Shown piece after piece: positions 46,657 through 55,596 of a stretch of 64,000 nucleotides of DNA (position 1 is the first letter of the stretch; every line of letters begins with the position of its first letter). The notes under the pieces are model-generated. The model made no database searches, was not told the DNA's origin, and was given only the letters and a program-made list of their open reading frames with translations. Origin of the DNA: Candidatus Endomicrobium procryptotermitis (lineage in GTDB: Bacteria > Elusimicrobiota > Endomicrobiia > Endomicrobiales > Endomicrobiaceae). The translations under genes were made by a program, and so were the position numbers. The stretch spans positions 1 through 64,000 of the forward strand of contig JAITIP010000003.1 of the NCBI GenBank assembly GCA_031279415.1. Direction: 5' to 3'.

Positions 46657-47218
46657 TCATATCTATTCCTTTACGATACATATTTGAAAACAAATATTTG
46701 GACACAGAAAACATCGTTAAAACATCAGCCATTGCCCTGTGCTTCAATTCAACTTCCACACCGATGGAGGCTGCTATATTGCAGAGAACGTTCGATTCAA
46801 AAGAAAAGTATTGCCTTGCAAGTTTTAAAGTATCTATATAATATATTCCGCTTGTTCTTACGCCACTTTCAGAAAGTTCTTTATGAACAAAAGCCAAATC
46901 AAACTGCGCATTGTGACAGACGACCGTGCTTGTGCCTATAAATTCCGCGATACTGCCAGCAATATTTTTAAATTTCGGAGAAGCACTAACCATATTGTCG
47001 TAAATAGAATGAATTTTAGAACATTCAAGAGGAATAGGCTGCTGCGGATTTATGAGAGTTTCAAAACGTTCTTCTTTGCCGTTTTGAGTTTTAAGCATTG
47101 CGATTTCGACGATTTTATCACCTTTAAGATAATTAAGCCCTGTAGTTTCTATATCCAAATAAACCAAATCGTCGGGAGCATTAGTTTTTAAAGTTTTAGT
47201 AAATAAATTATCAAGCAT
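46619..47218 (-). CDS. DEDDh 3'-5' exonuclease (DNA polymerase III epsilon-like)
   Basis: A 199-residue RNase H-fold exonuclease. All catalytic residues are visible: Asp and Glu in VYLDIETTGL, Asp in VVCHNAQFDLAFVHKEL, and the His/Asp pair in LKHRAMADVLTMF. Members proofread DNA or trim RNA. The absence of a polymerase domain makes this a stand-alone DnaQ-like enzyme. It begins one base after the small membrane protein gene upstream. Confidence 0.92.
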   Translation of the reverse strand: MLDNLFTKTLKTNAPDDLVYLDIETTGLNYLKGDKIVEIAMLKTQNGKEERFETLINPQQPIPLECSKIHSIYDNMVSASPKFKNIAGSIAEFIGTSTVVCHNAQFDLAFVHKELSESGVRTSGIYYIDTLKLARQYFSFESNVLCNIAASIGVEVELKHRAMADVLTMFSVSKYLFSNMYRKGIDMIEPVLYEYNSKN

Positions 47219-47219
47219 G

Positions 47220-47546
47220 TCAGTATTCTATCATTTTTAAAAAAATAATAAACGCTGCCGCATAACTTAAAATCGTAAAAATAGTCCAGCATGTCTGCGG
47301 AAGCATTTGTCCGGGCTTTATTTTACATATTCCACATCCGACAATATAACAATATTTTGAAAATAAAGCCGCAAGCAGTGAAGTCAAAAAAGAAATCAAA
47401 ATAATAACTCCATACAATATAAGCGAGCCAAGCAAAAAACCTGCAATAAATCCGGTAAGCATTATCTGTTTATTTATAAAATAATATAAAACGGAACATA
47501 TCCCGTAAAAAATAATAAAAAATATTAATTTGTAATTATAAAACAT
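47220..47546 (-). CDS. Small polytopic membrane protein
   Basis: A 108-residue protein with three or four hydrophobic helices (LIFFIIFYGICSVLYYFI, GFIAGFLLGSLILYGVIILI, TIFTILSYAAAFIIFLKM). A cysteine-containing loop between them (KYCYIVGCGICKIKPGQMLP) is worth noting. I know no family. It is tightly packed between a TPR gene and the exonuclease gene, so it is probably co-expressed. Confidence 0.7.
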   Translation of the reverse strand: MFYNYKLIFFIIFYGICSVLYYFINKQIMLTGFIAGFLLGSLILYGVIILISFLTSLLAALFSKYCYIVGCGICKIKPGQMLPQTCWTIFTILSYAAAFIIFLKMIEY

Positions 47547-47547
47547 T

Positions 47548-48540
47548 TTACCTCAAATCTATTCCGATATTGCGCAGTTCATAAATGGCTTCATCGCTTC
47601 CGTGGTATGCTGCTGTTTTAAGATATTCTACCGCTTCACCGCTTTTTCCTATCTTTTTATAAGCCATGCCGAGCAAATAATTCACTTTATCATTATCGGG
47701 GTTAATCTGCAAAGCCCGCAAATAAAAAGGTATGGCTTCGTCATAATTGTTTTGTCCTGCGTAAACCGAGCCTATTTTTAAATACGAAGTTATATACTCA
47801 GGATTGATATCTGCCGCTTTTTCATAATTTGCAAGAGCAGTGTTGGCATTGTTCATTTTAAGATACATATCACCCAAATTGCAGTATGCAGCCACAAATC
47901 CTATATCCGAATCTATCGCTCTTTTATAATAATTTGCCGCTTCTTTATATCGCTCCTCTTCCCTGAATGTGTGACCTATAAGATTATAAAATCCAGACTG
48001 GCTAAAATTTCCCGAAAGCAAAGCGCGTCTGTACCAAGCTCTTGCATTTTCCTGCATTCCGACGCTTCTGTAACAGAGTCCTATAAGAAGGTATGCCCGT
48101 TCCATCTCAGGAGAAAGCGTAGCGGCTTTTTCAAGATATTCTGTGGCCTGCAAAAATTTTTCCGAACTGTTTGATATTTGCGCTTTTAAAAATAAAGCAT
48201 TGCCCAGATGATAATAAGTGTCGGCATTGTAAGGATCAAGTTCAGAAGATATTTTTAAATGTTTTGCAGCTGAGTCGTAATTTGAAAGCTTTGTCAGAGC
48301 TATCGCATAATTTCTATATGTTTCAGCGCTGCCGGCATTGAGTTCGACAGCTTTGGCATAGTATTTTGCAGCCATAAAATATTGTTCATTTATATAATAG
48401 GTATTCGCTTTTTGAAGTATAACTTCTTTTGAGTATCCCGAATTTCTATAAAAGTACACTCCTGCGCCTGCTAGAAGAAAACAAACCGTAAATATAATAC
48501 TGAATTTGAGATTGTTGTCGATTTTATTTTTTTTAGACAT
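47548..48540 (-). CDS. TPR-repeat membrane-anchored protein
   Basis: A 330-residue protein with one membrane helix at residues 12-29 (FSIIFTVCFLLAGAGVYFY) and about eight TPR units covering the rest, for example NYAIALTKLSNYDSAAKHLK and YCNLGDMYLKMNNANTALAN. It is probably a periplasmic or membrane-surface scaffold. The first 8 bases overlap the archease gene. No partner can be named from the sequence. Confidence 0.85.
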   Translation of the reverse strand: MSKKNKIDNNLKFSIIFTVCFLLAGAGVYFYRNSGYSKEVILQKANTYYINEQYFMAAKYYAKAVELNAGSAETYRNYAIALTKLSNYDSAAKHLKISSELDPYNADTYYHLGNALFLKAQISNSSEKFLQATEYLEKAATLSPEMERAYLLIGLCYRSVGMQENARAWYRRALLSGNFSQSGFYNLIGHTFREEERYKEAANYYKRAIDSDIGFVAAYCNLGDMYLKMNNANTALANYEKAADINPEYITSYLKIGSVYAGQNNYDEAIPFYLRALQINPDNDKVNYLLGMAYKKIGKSGEAVEYLKTAAYHGSDEAIYELRNIGIDLR

Positions 48541-48949
48541 CGGCTATTACCACAGTTTCATATAAATTATTTTTCTTTTCTATTTTGACATTTCCATAAG
48601 TAACGGCTTTAATTTCTAAATTTGTCTTAAAATCTTTTATTGCGACAAAATCCGCTTTAACATTTAAGCTGCAGTCATCTAAGGTTATATTGTCAAATTC
48701 CCCTCTTTGCAATCTTTTTTTTATATAAAACATATATAACAGCTCGTTTAAAAATTTTACCAGCAGTTCTTCCATGCTTTCTCCCATAATGGAAAAAGAT
48801 ATTTTTTCTACTTTTGCACCTAAAGATATTTCCTCGAAAACATTACTTAATAATCCTTGAGCGGCAGCTTCAAAAAGCCCCCCCAAAGTATCGGATTTTA
48901 CTTTTAGGCAGAAATCTGCGGTATGTTCTAAAAATTCATAGTTTTTCAT
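48533..48949 (-). CDS. Archease-family protein
   Basis: A 138-residue protein. The archease signature is clear: YEFLEHTADFCLKVKSDTLG, LFEAAAQGLLSNVF, SMEELLVKFLNELLYMFYIK and IKAVTYGNVKIEKKN. Asp residues in HTADF and near the end (VVIADV) are the metal/GTP-related positions. Archease promotes turnover of the RNA ligase RtcB, or acts as a chaperone for RNA-modifying enzymes. No rtcB is in the window. Its neighbour upstream is a beta-CASP-type hydrolase, an RNA-processing fold, although that one is exported. Confidence 0.9.
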   Translation of the reverse strand: MKNYEFLEHTADFCLKVKSDTLGGLFEAAAQGLLSNVFEEISLGAKVEKISFSIMGESMEELLVKFLNELLYMFYIKKRLQRGEFDNITLDDCSLNVKADFVAIKDFKTNLEIKAVTYGNVKIEKKNNLYETVVIADV

Positions 48950-50488
48950 TTAGGGTTCTAAAACAACTTTTTCTTTATACGACGCTTTTGAAATATTTGT
49001 TCTGCCGTCTTTTTTTAAAAGCATTTCCATTTTTTCAGCGATTTTCTTTTCCGAATGTACTATGTAAAGAGACGTTTCTTTATACTGATTTGAAAGCCAT
49101 TTCCGTATCATCTCAAAACCCGCATGGTCTGAAAACACATCATATTTTTTGACGGAAGCGCTGCTTTTAACGCCGTTAATTTTATTTTTGCCCGATAAAA
49201 GCATTCCTGCCGTACTTTTAGGTTTCACGTAATTTACAAGCATAATCATCAAATCCTTTCTGGGCAAAAGTTTAGAAACAAAATGTGCGGACATGCCTTT
49301 ATCAAGATCACCGCTTGAAGAAATAAGTATCAGTGGATTATCAAATTTCACGTTTTTTTTCAGATTTATTTTTTCCGGAAGAATAGTTTTTTCTTTATAA
49401 ATTTCTTCAGTAAACCAAATGCCTCTTTCATTTTTTTTCAACTCTTTTTGATATATTTCCGTTATATTGTTAGCACTGGGAGAAACACTGTAAATCGGAA
49501 AATCTTTAGGAAGTTTTCCGTTTTTTTGCATAAGTCGAAGTTCATATAAAACTTTTTGCGTTCTGTTAAAAGATAAAGCGGGAATCCATACGGTTTTACC
49601 TTTTTTTAAAGCTTTTGACAAATCATTTTGAAAAACCTCATAATCCAAAAAAGAAAGCTTTGATTTATCATCCGCATACGTAGCTTCGACAAAAATCATA
49701 TCCGCTTTTTCCGGTACTGAAAATTCTCCGTTAAATCTTGAATAGCCGCTTCCCAAATCTCCAGAAAATAGAATTTTCTTACCGTTTATGTCAAAAATGA
49801 CACTTGCCGAACCCGGAATATGTCCCGCATCTATAAGTTTTACTTTTATGTTTTTCGAAATTTCTTCCCATTCATTATAATTTAAAGTCACAAAAAGTTT
49901 CTCTATTTCTGCGCTGTCTTTAGCGCAACAATTTTTGCAGGCTAAAAATTTGATTTTAGTATTTTTGCGCAATTCTTCAAGAGTTATCGGCAGAGGTGGC
50001 TCTTCGACATTTTTAATACTTTCTTTGCAGTCTTCATGCCAATGAGCAATAGCAGTAGCTCTGTTAGCTTCGGCTTTCTCTCTTTGAACTTTTGACCAGT
50101 ACCATTTTCTTTCGATTATTTCAAAGCCGTTCCTGTCTTTAAACAGCAAAAGCGCAAGCTCTTTAGTCACAGATGTCGAATATATTTTGCCCCGAAACCC
50201 TTTTGCTATAAGCAAAGGAACTCTGCCGATATGATCAAGATGAGCATGAGTTAAAACCAAATATTTTGCATCAATAAGCTCCTGCGGCATATCGGAATTC
50301 AAATAAAGTTCGCTGTCATCTCCTATAAAAAGACCGCAGTCTATTAAAACTTTTTCGTCTTCGGCATTTAAAAGAAAACAACTGCCAGAAACCACCTGCG
50401 CTGCCCCGTAAGGAGTAACCGAAATTTCGGCATAAACAAAATTTATAGAGAAAAAAAATAAAATAAACAGTAAAAATATTTTTTTCAT
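48950..50488 (-). CDS. Exported beta-CASP metallo-beta-lactamase-fold hydrolase
   Basis: A 512-residue protein from the ATG at 50488, which is preceded by AAGGA; two earlier in-frame ATGs lie at or before that site. It opens with a signal peptide (MKKIFLLFILFFFSINFVYA). The metallo-hydrolase motifs are intact: LTHAHLDHIGRVP, the His of DAGHIPGSASVIF and the Asp of LFSGDLGSGYSRF. The beta-CASP part has FVEATYADD, ISSSGDLDKGMSAH, DVFSDHAGFEMI and YIVHSEKK. Relatives (YSH1/CPSF73-like, RNase J-like) cleave RNA in the cytoplasm, so a secreted form is odd; it may act on nucleic acid outside the cytoplasm or on another ester. An extra segment after the first motif contains a Cys cluster (CKNCCAKD). 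It stops one base before archease begins. Confidence 0.88.
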   Translation of the reverse strand: MKKIFLLFILFFFSINFVYAEISVTPYGAAQVVSGSCFLLNAEDEKVLIDCGLFIGDDSELYLNSDMPQELIDAKYLVLTHAHLDHIGRVPLLIAKGFRGKIYSTSVTKELALLLFKDRNGFEIIERKWYWSKVQREKAEANRATAIAHWHEDCKESIKNVEEPPLPITLEELRKNTKIKFLACKNCCAKDSAEIEKLFVTLNYNEWEEISKNIKVKLIDAGHIPGSASVIFDINGKKILFSGDLGSGYSRFNGEFSVPEKADMIFVEATYADDKSKLSFLDYEVFQNDLSKALKKGKTVWIPALSFNRTQKVLYELRLMQKNGKLPKDFPIYSVSPSANNITEIYQKELKKNERGIWFTEEIYKEKTILPEKINLKKNVKFDNPLILISSSGDLDKGMSAHFVSKLLPRKDLMIMLVNYVKPKSTAGMLLSGKNKINGVKSSASVKKYDVFSDHAGFEMIRKWLSNQYKETSLYIVHSEKKIAEKMEMLLKKDGRTNISKASYKEKVVLEP

Positions 50489-50601
50489 TTTTCGCATCCT
50501 TGATAAATGAAAGTTTGGCATATTAAAAGATTAGAAGCTTGCCAATATCTTCCAAATATCGTCTTTATAACTTGCCACGGCTAGTATATGTCCGCTAGGA
50601 C

Positions 50602-52251
50602 TTACATTTGTTCTGGAGCGGAAACACCCAGTAATCCCAAACCGTTATTGATGACAATCGTCACCGCTTCGATAAGTTTCAGCCTAGATGCAGTAAGTTT
50701 AGGGTCATCACTTAAAACGCGGTGCTTTTCATAGAATTTATGATAAATGTCGGCAAGCTCCATCAAATACGCAGTAAAATGATGAGGACTCATAGTTTGT
50801 TCACAAAGAAACAGCGTATCGCAAAAAGCCGAAAGCTGTTTTATAAGTTCTTTTTCTTCTTTTGCATTTAAAAGACTATAATCGATTTTCGAAGGCAGAT
50901 CTTTTCTGTTTTTGCTTTCTCTGACTATTGAATTGCATCTTGCGTTTACGTACTGAACGTAAAACACCGGATTTTCGTTTGACTGTTTTTTTGCCAAATC
51001 CAAATCGAATTCAAGCTGCGAATCCGGATCACGCAGAAGAAAAAAAAACCTACATGCATCTTTTCCGACTTCATCTATGACTTCTTTCAGCGTTATAAAT
51101 TCGCCGCTTCTTGTGGACATTACCACCGGCCGGCCGTCTTTTATCAGAGAAACAAGCTGATATAAAATAACTTTTAATGCTTCTTTTGGAAAATCCAGCA
51201 TTTGTACGCAGGCATTTATTCGAGCGACATAACCGTGATGATCCGCCCCCCAAAGATTTACGAGTTTTGTAAAACCTCTTTCAAATTTATTTTTATGGTA
51301 TGCCGCGTCTGAAGCAAGATAAGTATATCTTCCGTCGGAACGCTTTAAAACTCTGTCTTTATCATCTCCGAATTTTGCGGACGCAAGCCATAGCGCGTCA
51401 TCTTGAACGTAAGCGTCGCCTTTACTTTTAAGATAATCGCAGGTTTTATCCACTTCCGTTTTCCCTTCACAATCTTTATCAAAAGCTATTTTTCCTTCGG
51501 AAAACCAATTGTCAAAAATTACCGCAAAATCTTTCAAATCGTTTTCTATCATTGCAAGAATATCTTTTACCGCTTCTTTTTTAAAATCTATTTCATCGGC
51601 ATTTTTCTCTTTATCTAAGAGCCTTCTTGCAATATCGGCAATATATTCCCCTTTGTAACCATCTTCGGGAAAAGGAATGTTTTCACCTTTTAGCTGAGCA
51701 TACTTTGCCTTAACCGAAGCGGCAAGTGCAAGCATTTGATTTCCGACGTCGTTAAGATAATATTCTTTTGTGACATTATATCCAAGATGCTTCAACACCC
51801 TTGAAAGCGAATCGCCAATTGCCGCGCCGCGTCCATGCCCTATATGCAGAGGACCTGTAGGATTAGCCGAAACAAACTCTACCATTATTTTTTCTTTGCC
51901 CTTTGAAGAAAGAGTTCCGTACTTTTCTTTTTGTTTAAGAATTACTCGAAGTTCTTTATAAAGAATTTCATTTTTAACACTAAGATTTATAAATCCTGTA
52001 CCTGCGATTTCTGCCTTGCTTATGTAATCATCCATTTCTTTTAGAATTATGTCTATAAGCTCCCGAGCTATGACCGCGGGATTTGTTTTCAACTTTTTCG
52101 CCATTATCATTGCAGCGTTCACGGCATAATCAGCATCTATGTTTTTAGGCGGAATCTCTACAGAAAAAGAAATACTTTCTTCTAACCCTTTTTCTTCTGC
52201 GTATTTTCTCATTATCGCATTAAGCTTCTTCGTTATATGCCGTTTAATCAT
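50602..52251 (-). CDS. argS: Arginyl-tRNA synthetase
   Basis: A 549-residue class I synthetase. The HIGH motif is in ANPTGPLHIGHGRGAAIGDS. The KMSKS loop is degenerate as usual for ArgS (PVVMSTRSGEFITL). The N-terminal Add1 domain and the C-terminal anticodon-binding helical domain ending in INNGLGLLGVSAPEQM are present. It starts 10 bases after the nitroreductase stop. A single full-length copy makes this the housekeeping enzyme. Confidence 0.98.
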   Translation of the reverse strand: MIKRHITKKLNAIMRKYAEEKGLEESISFSVEIPPKNIDADYAVNAAMIMAKKLKTNPAVIARELIDIILKEMDDYISKAEIAGTGFINLSVKNEILYKELRVILKQKEKYGTLSSKGKEKIMVEFVSANPTGPLHIGHGRGAAIGDSLSRVLKHLGYNVTKEYYLNDVGNQMLALAASVKAKYAQLKGENIPFPEDGYKGEYIADIARRLLDKEKNADEIDFKKEAVKDILAMIENDLKDFAVIFDNWFSEGKIAFDKDCEGKTEVDKTCDYLKSKGDAYVQDDALWLASAKFGDDKDRVLKRSDGRYTYLASDAAYHKNKFERGFTKLVNLWGADHHGYVARINACVQMLDFPKEALKVILYQLVSLIKDGRPVVMSTRSGEFITLKEVIDEVGKDACRFFFLLRDPDSQLEFDLDLAKKQSNENPVFYVQYVNARCNSIVRESKNRKDLPSKIDYSLLNAKEEKELIKQLSAFCDTLFLCEQTMSPHHFTAYLMELADIYHKFYEKHRVLSDDPKLTASRLKLIEAVTIVINNGLGLLGVSAPEQM

Positions 52252-52261
52252 ACTCTTCCTC

Positions 52262-52762
52262 TTATTTCCAAGCTTCGTATTTAATTTTTTCAGGACTCCA
52301 CCTTTCTTTTTGTGTAGGTTTTATCGCAGATTTGCCGATTACGGCAAGTCCGAAAGGTTTTATATTTGCAGGCAGGTCAAACAATTTAGTGAAAGCGTCC
52401 ATTCTTTCTTCATTTCCATATATTCCACACCAAACGGAACCATACCCTTTTTCCGCAGCAGCAAGAAGTATATTTTGAATAGCTGCGGCACAATCCTGCG
52501 GCAAATATTTTTCATAGGCCAAATCTTCGTCACCTGTAACGAGTATCGCGAGGGGCGCTTCCAAAACCATCTGCGCAGCTTTGTGAACTTGAGCGATTTT
52601 TTTATGCGTTTCTTTATTTTTTATAACAATAAAACTCCAGCAGCGCGTATTTCTTGCGGTAGGCGCAGACATTGCCGCTTTTAAGATAAAATTTAAATCT
52701 TCATCTTTAACTTCTTCCAACAAATATTTTCTTACACTTGTCCTGTCAAACAAAATGCTCAT
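52262..52762 (-). CDS. Nitroreductase-family protein (cytoplasmic)
   Basis: A 166-residue FMN-dependent nitroreductase-fold protein without a signal peptide. RTSVRKYLLEEVKDEDLNFI, LKAAMSAPTARNTRCWSFIV, CAAAIQNILLAAAEKGYGSV and WCGIYGNEERMDAFTKLFDL are characteristic. Substrate is unknown. It is a paralogue of the exported protein at 57909-58469, and lies directly upstream of argS. Confidence 0.92.
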   Translation of the reverse strand: MSILFDRTSVRKYLLEEVKDEDLNFILKAAMSAPTARNTRCWSFIVIKNKETHKKIAQVHKAAQMVLEAPLAILVTGDEDLAYEKYLPQDCAAAIQNILLAAAEKGYGSVWCGIYGNEERMDAFTKLFDLPANIKPFGLAVIGKSAIKPTQKERWSPEKIKYEAWK

Positions 52763-52807
52763 TTCTTTTCTCCCAAATTTTATAATTTAATTTTTTTCCT
52801 GCAAAAA

Positions 52808-53965
52808 TCATTCCATTTCAAAAGGTATTTCATTTACGTTTACATAACCCAGCTTAATGCCTAGAGAATCGGCTTTATTTAAATCTTTGCGCGCACTTTT
52901 ATAATCTTTCTGACTTTCTTTGACAAGCCCTCTGAGAAGATAAGCTTTTCCATTATCAGGCTGCATTTCTATGACTTTATTCAAATCTTTTTGCGCTTTT
53001 TCGTAATCATTAATTCTGTTTTCCGCTATTGCGCGCAAAAACCGCAGATTCGCATTTTTATGGTTAAGCTTTATCGCTTTTGTAAAATTTTCGACCGCAT
53101 TTTCAAAATTTCCGACATTATATTCTATTATCGCGATATATTCATACAATCTGTAATCTTCCGTCCGCAATTTGGCAAGTTTGTTCAAATCATTTAAAGC
53201 GCTTTCATAATTCTTCATTTTATATTTGATGCGTGCGCGTTTTAGATATGACTCTTCATATTTGAAAACATAATTTTCATATTTCTCATACTCTTTTGTA
53301 AAACCATCTTTTTTAAGTTTTCTCATGAGAACTTCGCAGTTTTCATATGCTTCCGTAAACTCAGGATCCAAATCAACCGCCGTTAAATAATCTTCTATTG
53401 CAAGCTCCACATCACCGGCCAGTTCTCTGGCATAGCCTCTGCTGAAATAAATATTTGCGTTTGTGGGATCAATTTTCAGCGCTTTATTAAAATCTTTTAC
53501 AGCAGATTTAGCTTTCCCGATATATATTTTGGAGTTCCCAGCGGTGAGATATGCAGCTGAAATATAAGGATTGTATTTTAGGGCTTTTTCACTGTCTTTA
53601 AGAGCGCCTTTATAGTCTTCAAGCATATACTTTATTGCCGCTCTGTTAGCATATGCGGCTTCATTTTTTTTGTCAAGTTTTATCGAATAATCATAATCTT
53701 CCATTGCGCCTTTATAATCCTGCAAAGCAGCTTTTATATATGCGCGCATAGCATAAAGGTTTGAAGAACCTGGGTCTATTTCAACAGCTTTATCAATATT
53801 AGATTTCGCTTCGGGATATTTTTCGGATGCCATAAATTCGTTCGCGGCAGACATATATTGCACAACTTTGGCGGCAGTTTCATCATGTCCCTGCGCTGCA
53901 TTATCACAAAAAGTATCGGCAATAAACAAAGTAAAAATTAAAGTTAGAAACAATAATTTTTTCAT
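52808..53965 (-). CDS. Exported TPR-repeat protein
   Basis: A 385-residue protein from the ATG at 53965 (MKKLLFLTLIFTLFIADTFC); the ATG six codons earlier lies in the GAGAGGT ribosome-binding site. After the signal peptide, about ten TPR units follow, such as AIKYMLEDYKGALKDSEKAL, IYFSRGYARELAGDVELAIE and YLLRGLVKESQKDYKSARKD. Cysteine at the end of the signal peptide (FC) could also be a lipobox-like site, but the context (ADTFC) is weak. It is a probable periplasmic scaffold protein. Confidence 0.85.
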   Translation of the reverse strand: MKKLLFLTLIFTLFIADTFCDNAAQGHDETAAKVVQYMSAANEFMASEKYPEAKSNIDKAVEIDPGSSNLYAMRAYIKAALQDYKGAMEDYDYSIKLDKKNEAAYANRAAIKYMLEDYKGALKDSEKALKYNPYISAAYLTAGNSKIYIGKAKSAVKDFNKALKIDPTNANIYFSRGYARELAGDVELAIEDYLTAVDLDPEFTEAYENCEVLMRKLKKDGFTKEYEKYENYVFKYEESYLKRARIKYKMKNYESALNDLNKLAKLRTEDYRLYEYIAIIEYNVGNFENAVENFTKAIKLNHKNANLRFLRAIAENRINDYEKAQKDLNKVIEMQPDNGKAYLLRGLVKESQKDYKSARKDLNKADSLGIKLGYVNVNEIPFEME

Positions 53966-54422
53966 CAAAAAAAACCTCTCCATTTCATGTAAGATTTAAT
54001 TATTATACCTAATTACAACAGATTTTATAAGAGGTCGTTAAGGTCAAAATAGAAATGGTCTTTTTTATTTTCTGCAGCCAATTTAAAGCTGATTTTGAAC
54101 ATTTTTATCAATTTTTAAATATCCCTCTTTTTGTCTTGCCACAAAAAACCCCTGATTTAAATGCAGGTGTTGGAAGCTTAACAGCCGCACGTTTTCGAAT
54201 AGGGACATATCTTCTTGCCCCTAACGATAAACATAAATTTGAACTTTAAAGCTGAAAAATCTTTCCTTTTATAAAGATATTATAAACTATCTTTACAATC
54301 CATTTTTATCTTTGCATTAACAAAAATAAAAATTTTACGTATTAGTGGATTTTTATATAATATAAACTGCTAAAAATTTTGAGACAGTTTTAAACATAAA
54401 CAAATTAAAATGAGGTTTTTAA
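53966..54422. other. 457-base divergent gap, no gene recognised
   Basis: It separates the minus-strand TPR gene from the plus-strand OmpA-like gene. A 64-codon plus-strand frame is present but has no ribosome-binding site or recognisable content. It holds the exact 16-base sequence also found at 14095-14110 (here 54214-54229) and the promoter listed next. Confidence 0.5.
54334..54361 (+). promoter_or_regulatory. Promoter of the frameshifted OmpA-like gene
   Basis: TTTACG (54334-54339), 16 bases, TATAAT (54356-54361). It lies 62 bases before the ATG at 54423, which also keeps a GAGG ribosome-binding site. Confidence 0.55.
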
Positions 54423-54886
54423 ATGGTAATCAAAAATATTTTAATTATGCTTATCATATTGTTTTCAGCGGTTTATGCTCCAGCCTCGCAAGATGGAGAG
54501 ATAGAATTTCTTTCGGACTCCATAAATGCGATAAACAGTATTGCGTATGGCAGGAAGACGGTAATTGCGGGATTTTATTTTGATCCGGGCAGCTCTTCAG
54601 TAAATGCAAGCCTGCAGGATTATCTTAAAAAGTTTGCAGATGAGATAAAAAAATTAAATATAGTGCGGTCATTGTTGAAGCGTATACCGATAACAGCGGG
54701 GATGTCAAAATGAACAAACTGCTTTCAAGAGACAGGGCTAAAGAGGTTAGCGAGGAATTGAAAAAAAACGGTATTCCGGGCAAAAAAATTATGTATTTCG
54801 GCAGAGGACAGATAAACCCCATCGCAGACAACAATACTAAAAATGGAAGAATACAAAACAGAAGAGTTGAAATAACTGTAAAGTAA
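54423..54886 (+). pseudogene. OmpA-domain protein gene with a single-base frameshift in a poly(A) run
   Basis: The frame from 54423 encodes a signal peptide (MVIKNILIMLIILFSAVYA) and the start of an OmpA-like domain (VIAGFYFDPGSSSVNASLQD, LKKFADEIKK), then runs out of frame and stops at 54713. The correct continuation is in another frame: SAVIVEAYTDNSGDVKMNKL, LSRDRAKEVSEEL, GKKIMYFGRGQ and NRRVEITVK, ending at 54886. The switch falls at a run of seven A residues (54657-54663). One additional A would give a complete OmpA-type protein of about 154 residues. Promoter, ribosome-binding site and terminator are intact. It could be a recent pseudogene, a sequencing error, or a gene read by transcriptional slippage. 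It resembles a free-standing version of the OmpA domains of the Pmp-like proteins. Confidence 0.85.
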
Positions 54887-55006
54887 AACACAATGTACTA
54901 TGTTCGGCTTCATGGAACAGATTTCAAAGAAAAAATGGAATTTTTGCACCGCAACGACGGTAAAGTTGTTCCTTGCAGACAGCTCACCGGTCATGTTAAT
55001 AAGTAG

Positions 55007-55040
55007 AAAACGGGCGGATAAAATTTTATTCGCCCGTTTT
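55007..55040. terminator. Bidirectional intrinsic terminator
   Basis: AAAACGGGCG (55007-55016) and CGCCCGTTTT (55031-55040) form the stem; the internal ATAAAATTTTAT is itself palindromic and can extend it. A and T runs on the outer sides serve the OmpA-like gene (plus) and the barrel gene that ends at 55054 (minus). Confidence 0.88.
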
Positions 55041-55053
55041 TTTACCTATAAAA

Positions 55054-55596
55054 TTAAAAATTTACTGCAAAACCAAAAGTAAGCGCATTCATATCCAAAT
55101 CAAGTCCGAAATCACTGACTGAATTGTCCCCGCTTGACACAGTCGTATAGGACAACGCTCCAAAACTTGTCCAGAGAGTAAACCTGTCGGAAATGGCATA
55201 TTCGACTACAGGCAATGCCGCAACTCCGAAAGTATCAATTGACTCATCCTCTCCGTCTACTTTTGAACTTCCATAGCTAAGCTGTAATCTTGCATAAAAA
55301 GCAAAACTTCCGGCTGCAAAAGCTTTATAACGGACAAAAGGAATAACCGACCACGTGTCAGTTTTTACAGAAGTAGCATTATACTTGTCATCGGATTCAT
55401 AGCCAAATCCTACTCCCGCGTCGATTTTATCCGAAAAAATATAGCCGATTTCCGGAGCTATTGCAAAATATGAACCTTCCGCATCGTCTCCAGAAAGCGT
55501 GTGAAAATTCAGAGACGTTCCCGCATACCAATCAAAGGCCAAAACGTTTACAGCCGCTACTGCTGTCATTAATACTGCCGCTAAAATCTTTTTCAT
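55054..55596 (-). CDS. Outer-membrane beta-barrel protein (OmpA/OmpW-like small barrel)
   Basis: A 180-residue protein with a signal peptide (MKKILAAVLMTAVAAVNVLA) and a typical barrel of about eight strands (YFAIAPEIGYIFSDKIDAGV, GFGYESDDKY, WSVIPFVRYKAF, FAFYARLQLSYGSS, FTLWTSFGALSYTTVSSGD). It ends in NALTFGFAVNF, an ideal C-terminal Phe signal for the BAM complex. It matches the outer-membrane beta-barrel porin family. Ligand or role is unknown. Confidence 0.87.
   Translation of the reverse strand: MKKILAAVLMTAVAAVNVLAFDWYAGTSLNFHTLSGDDAEGSYFAIAPEIGYIFSDKIDAGVGFGYESDDKYNATSVKTDTWSVIPFVRYKAFAAGSFAFYARLQLSYGSSKVDGEDESIDTFGVAALPVVEYAISDRFTLWTSFGALSYTTVSSGDNSVSDFGLDLDMNALTFGFAVNF

Noticed and set aside
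54055-54249. 64-codon plus-strand frame in the divergent gap
   Set aside because: No ribosome-binding site and no recognisable sequence; only the shared 16-mer is of note.
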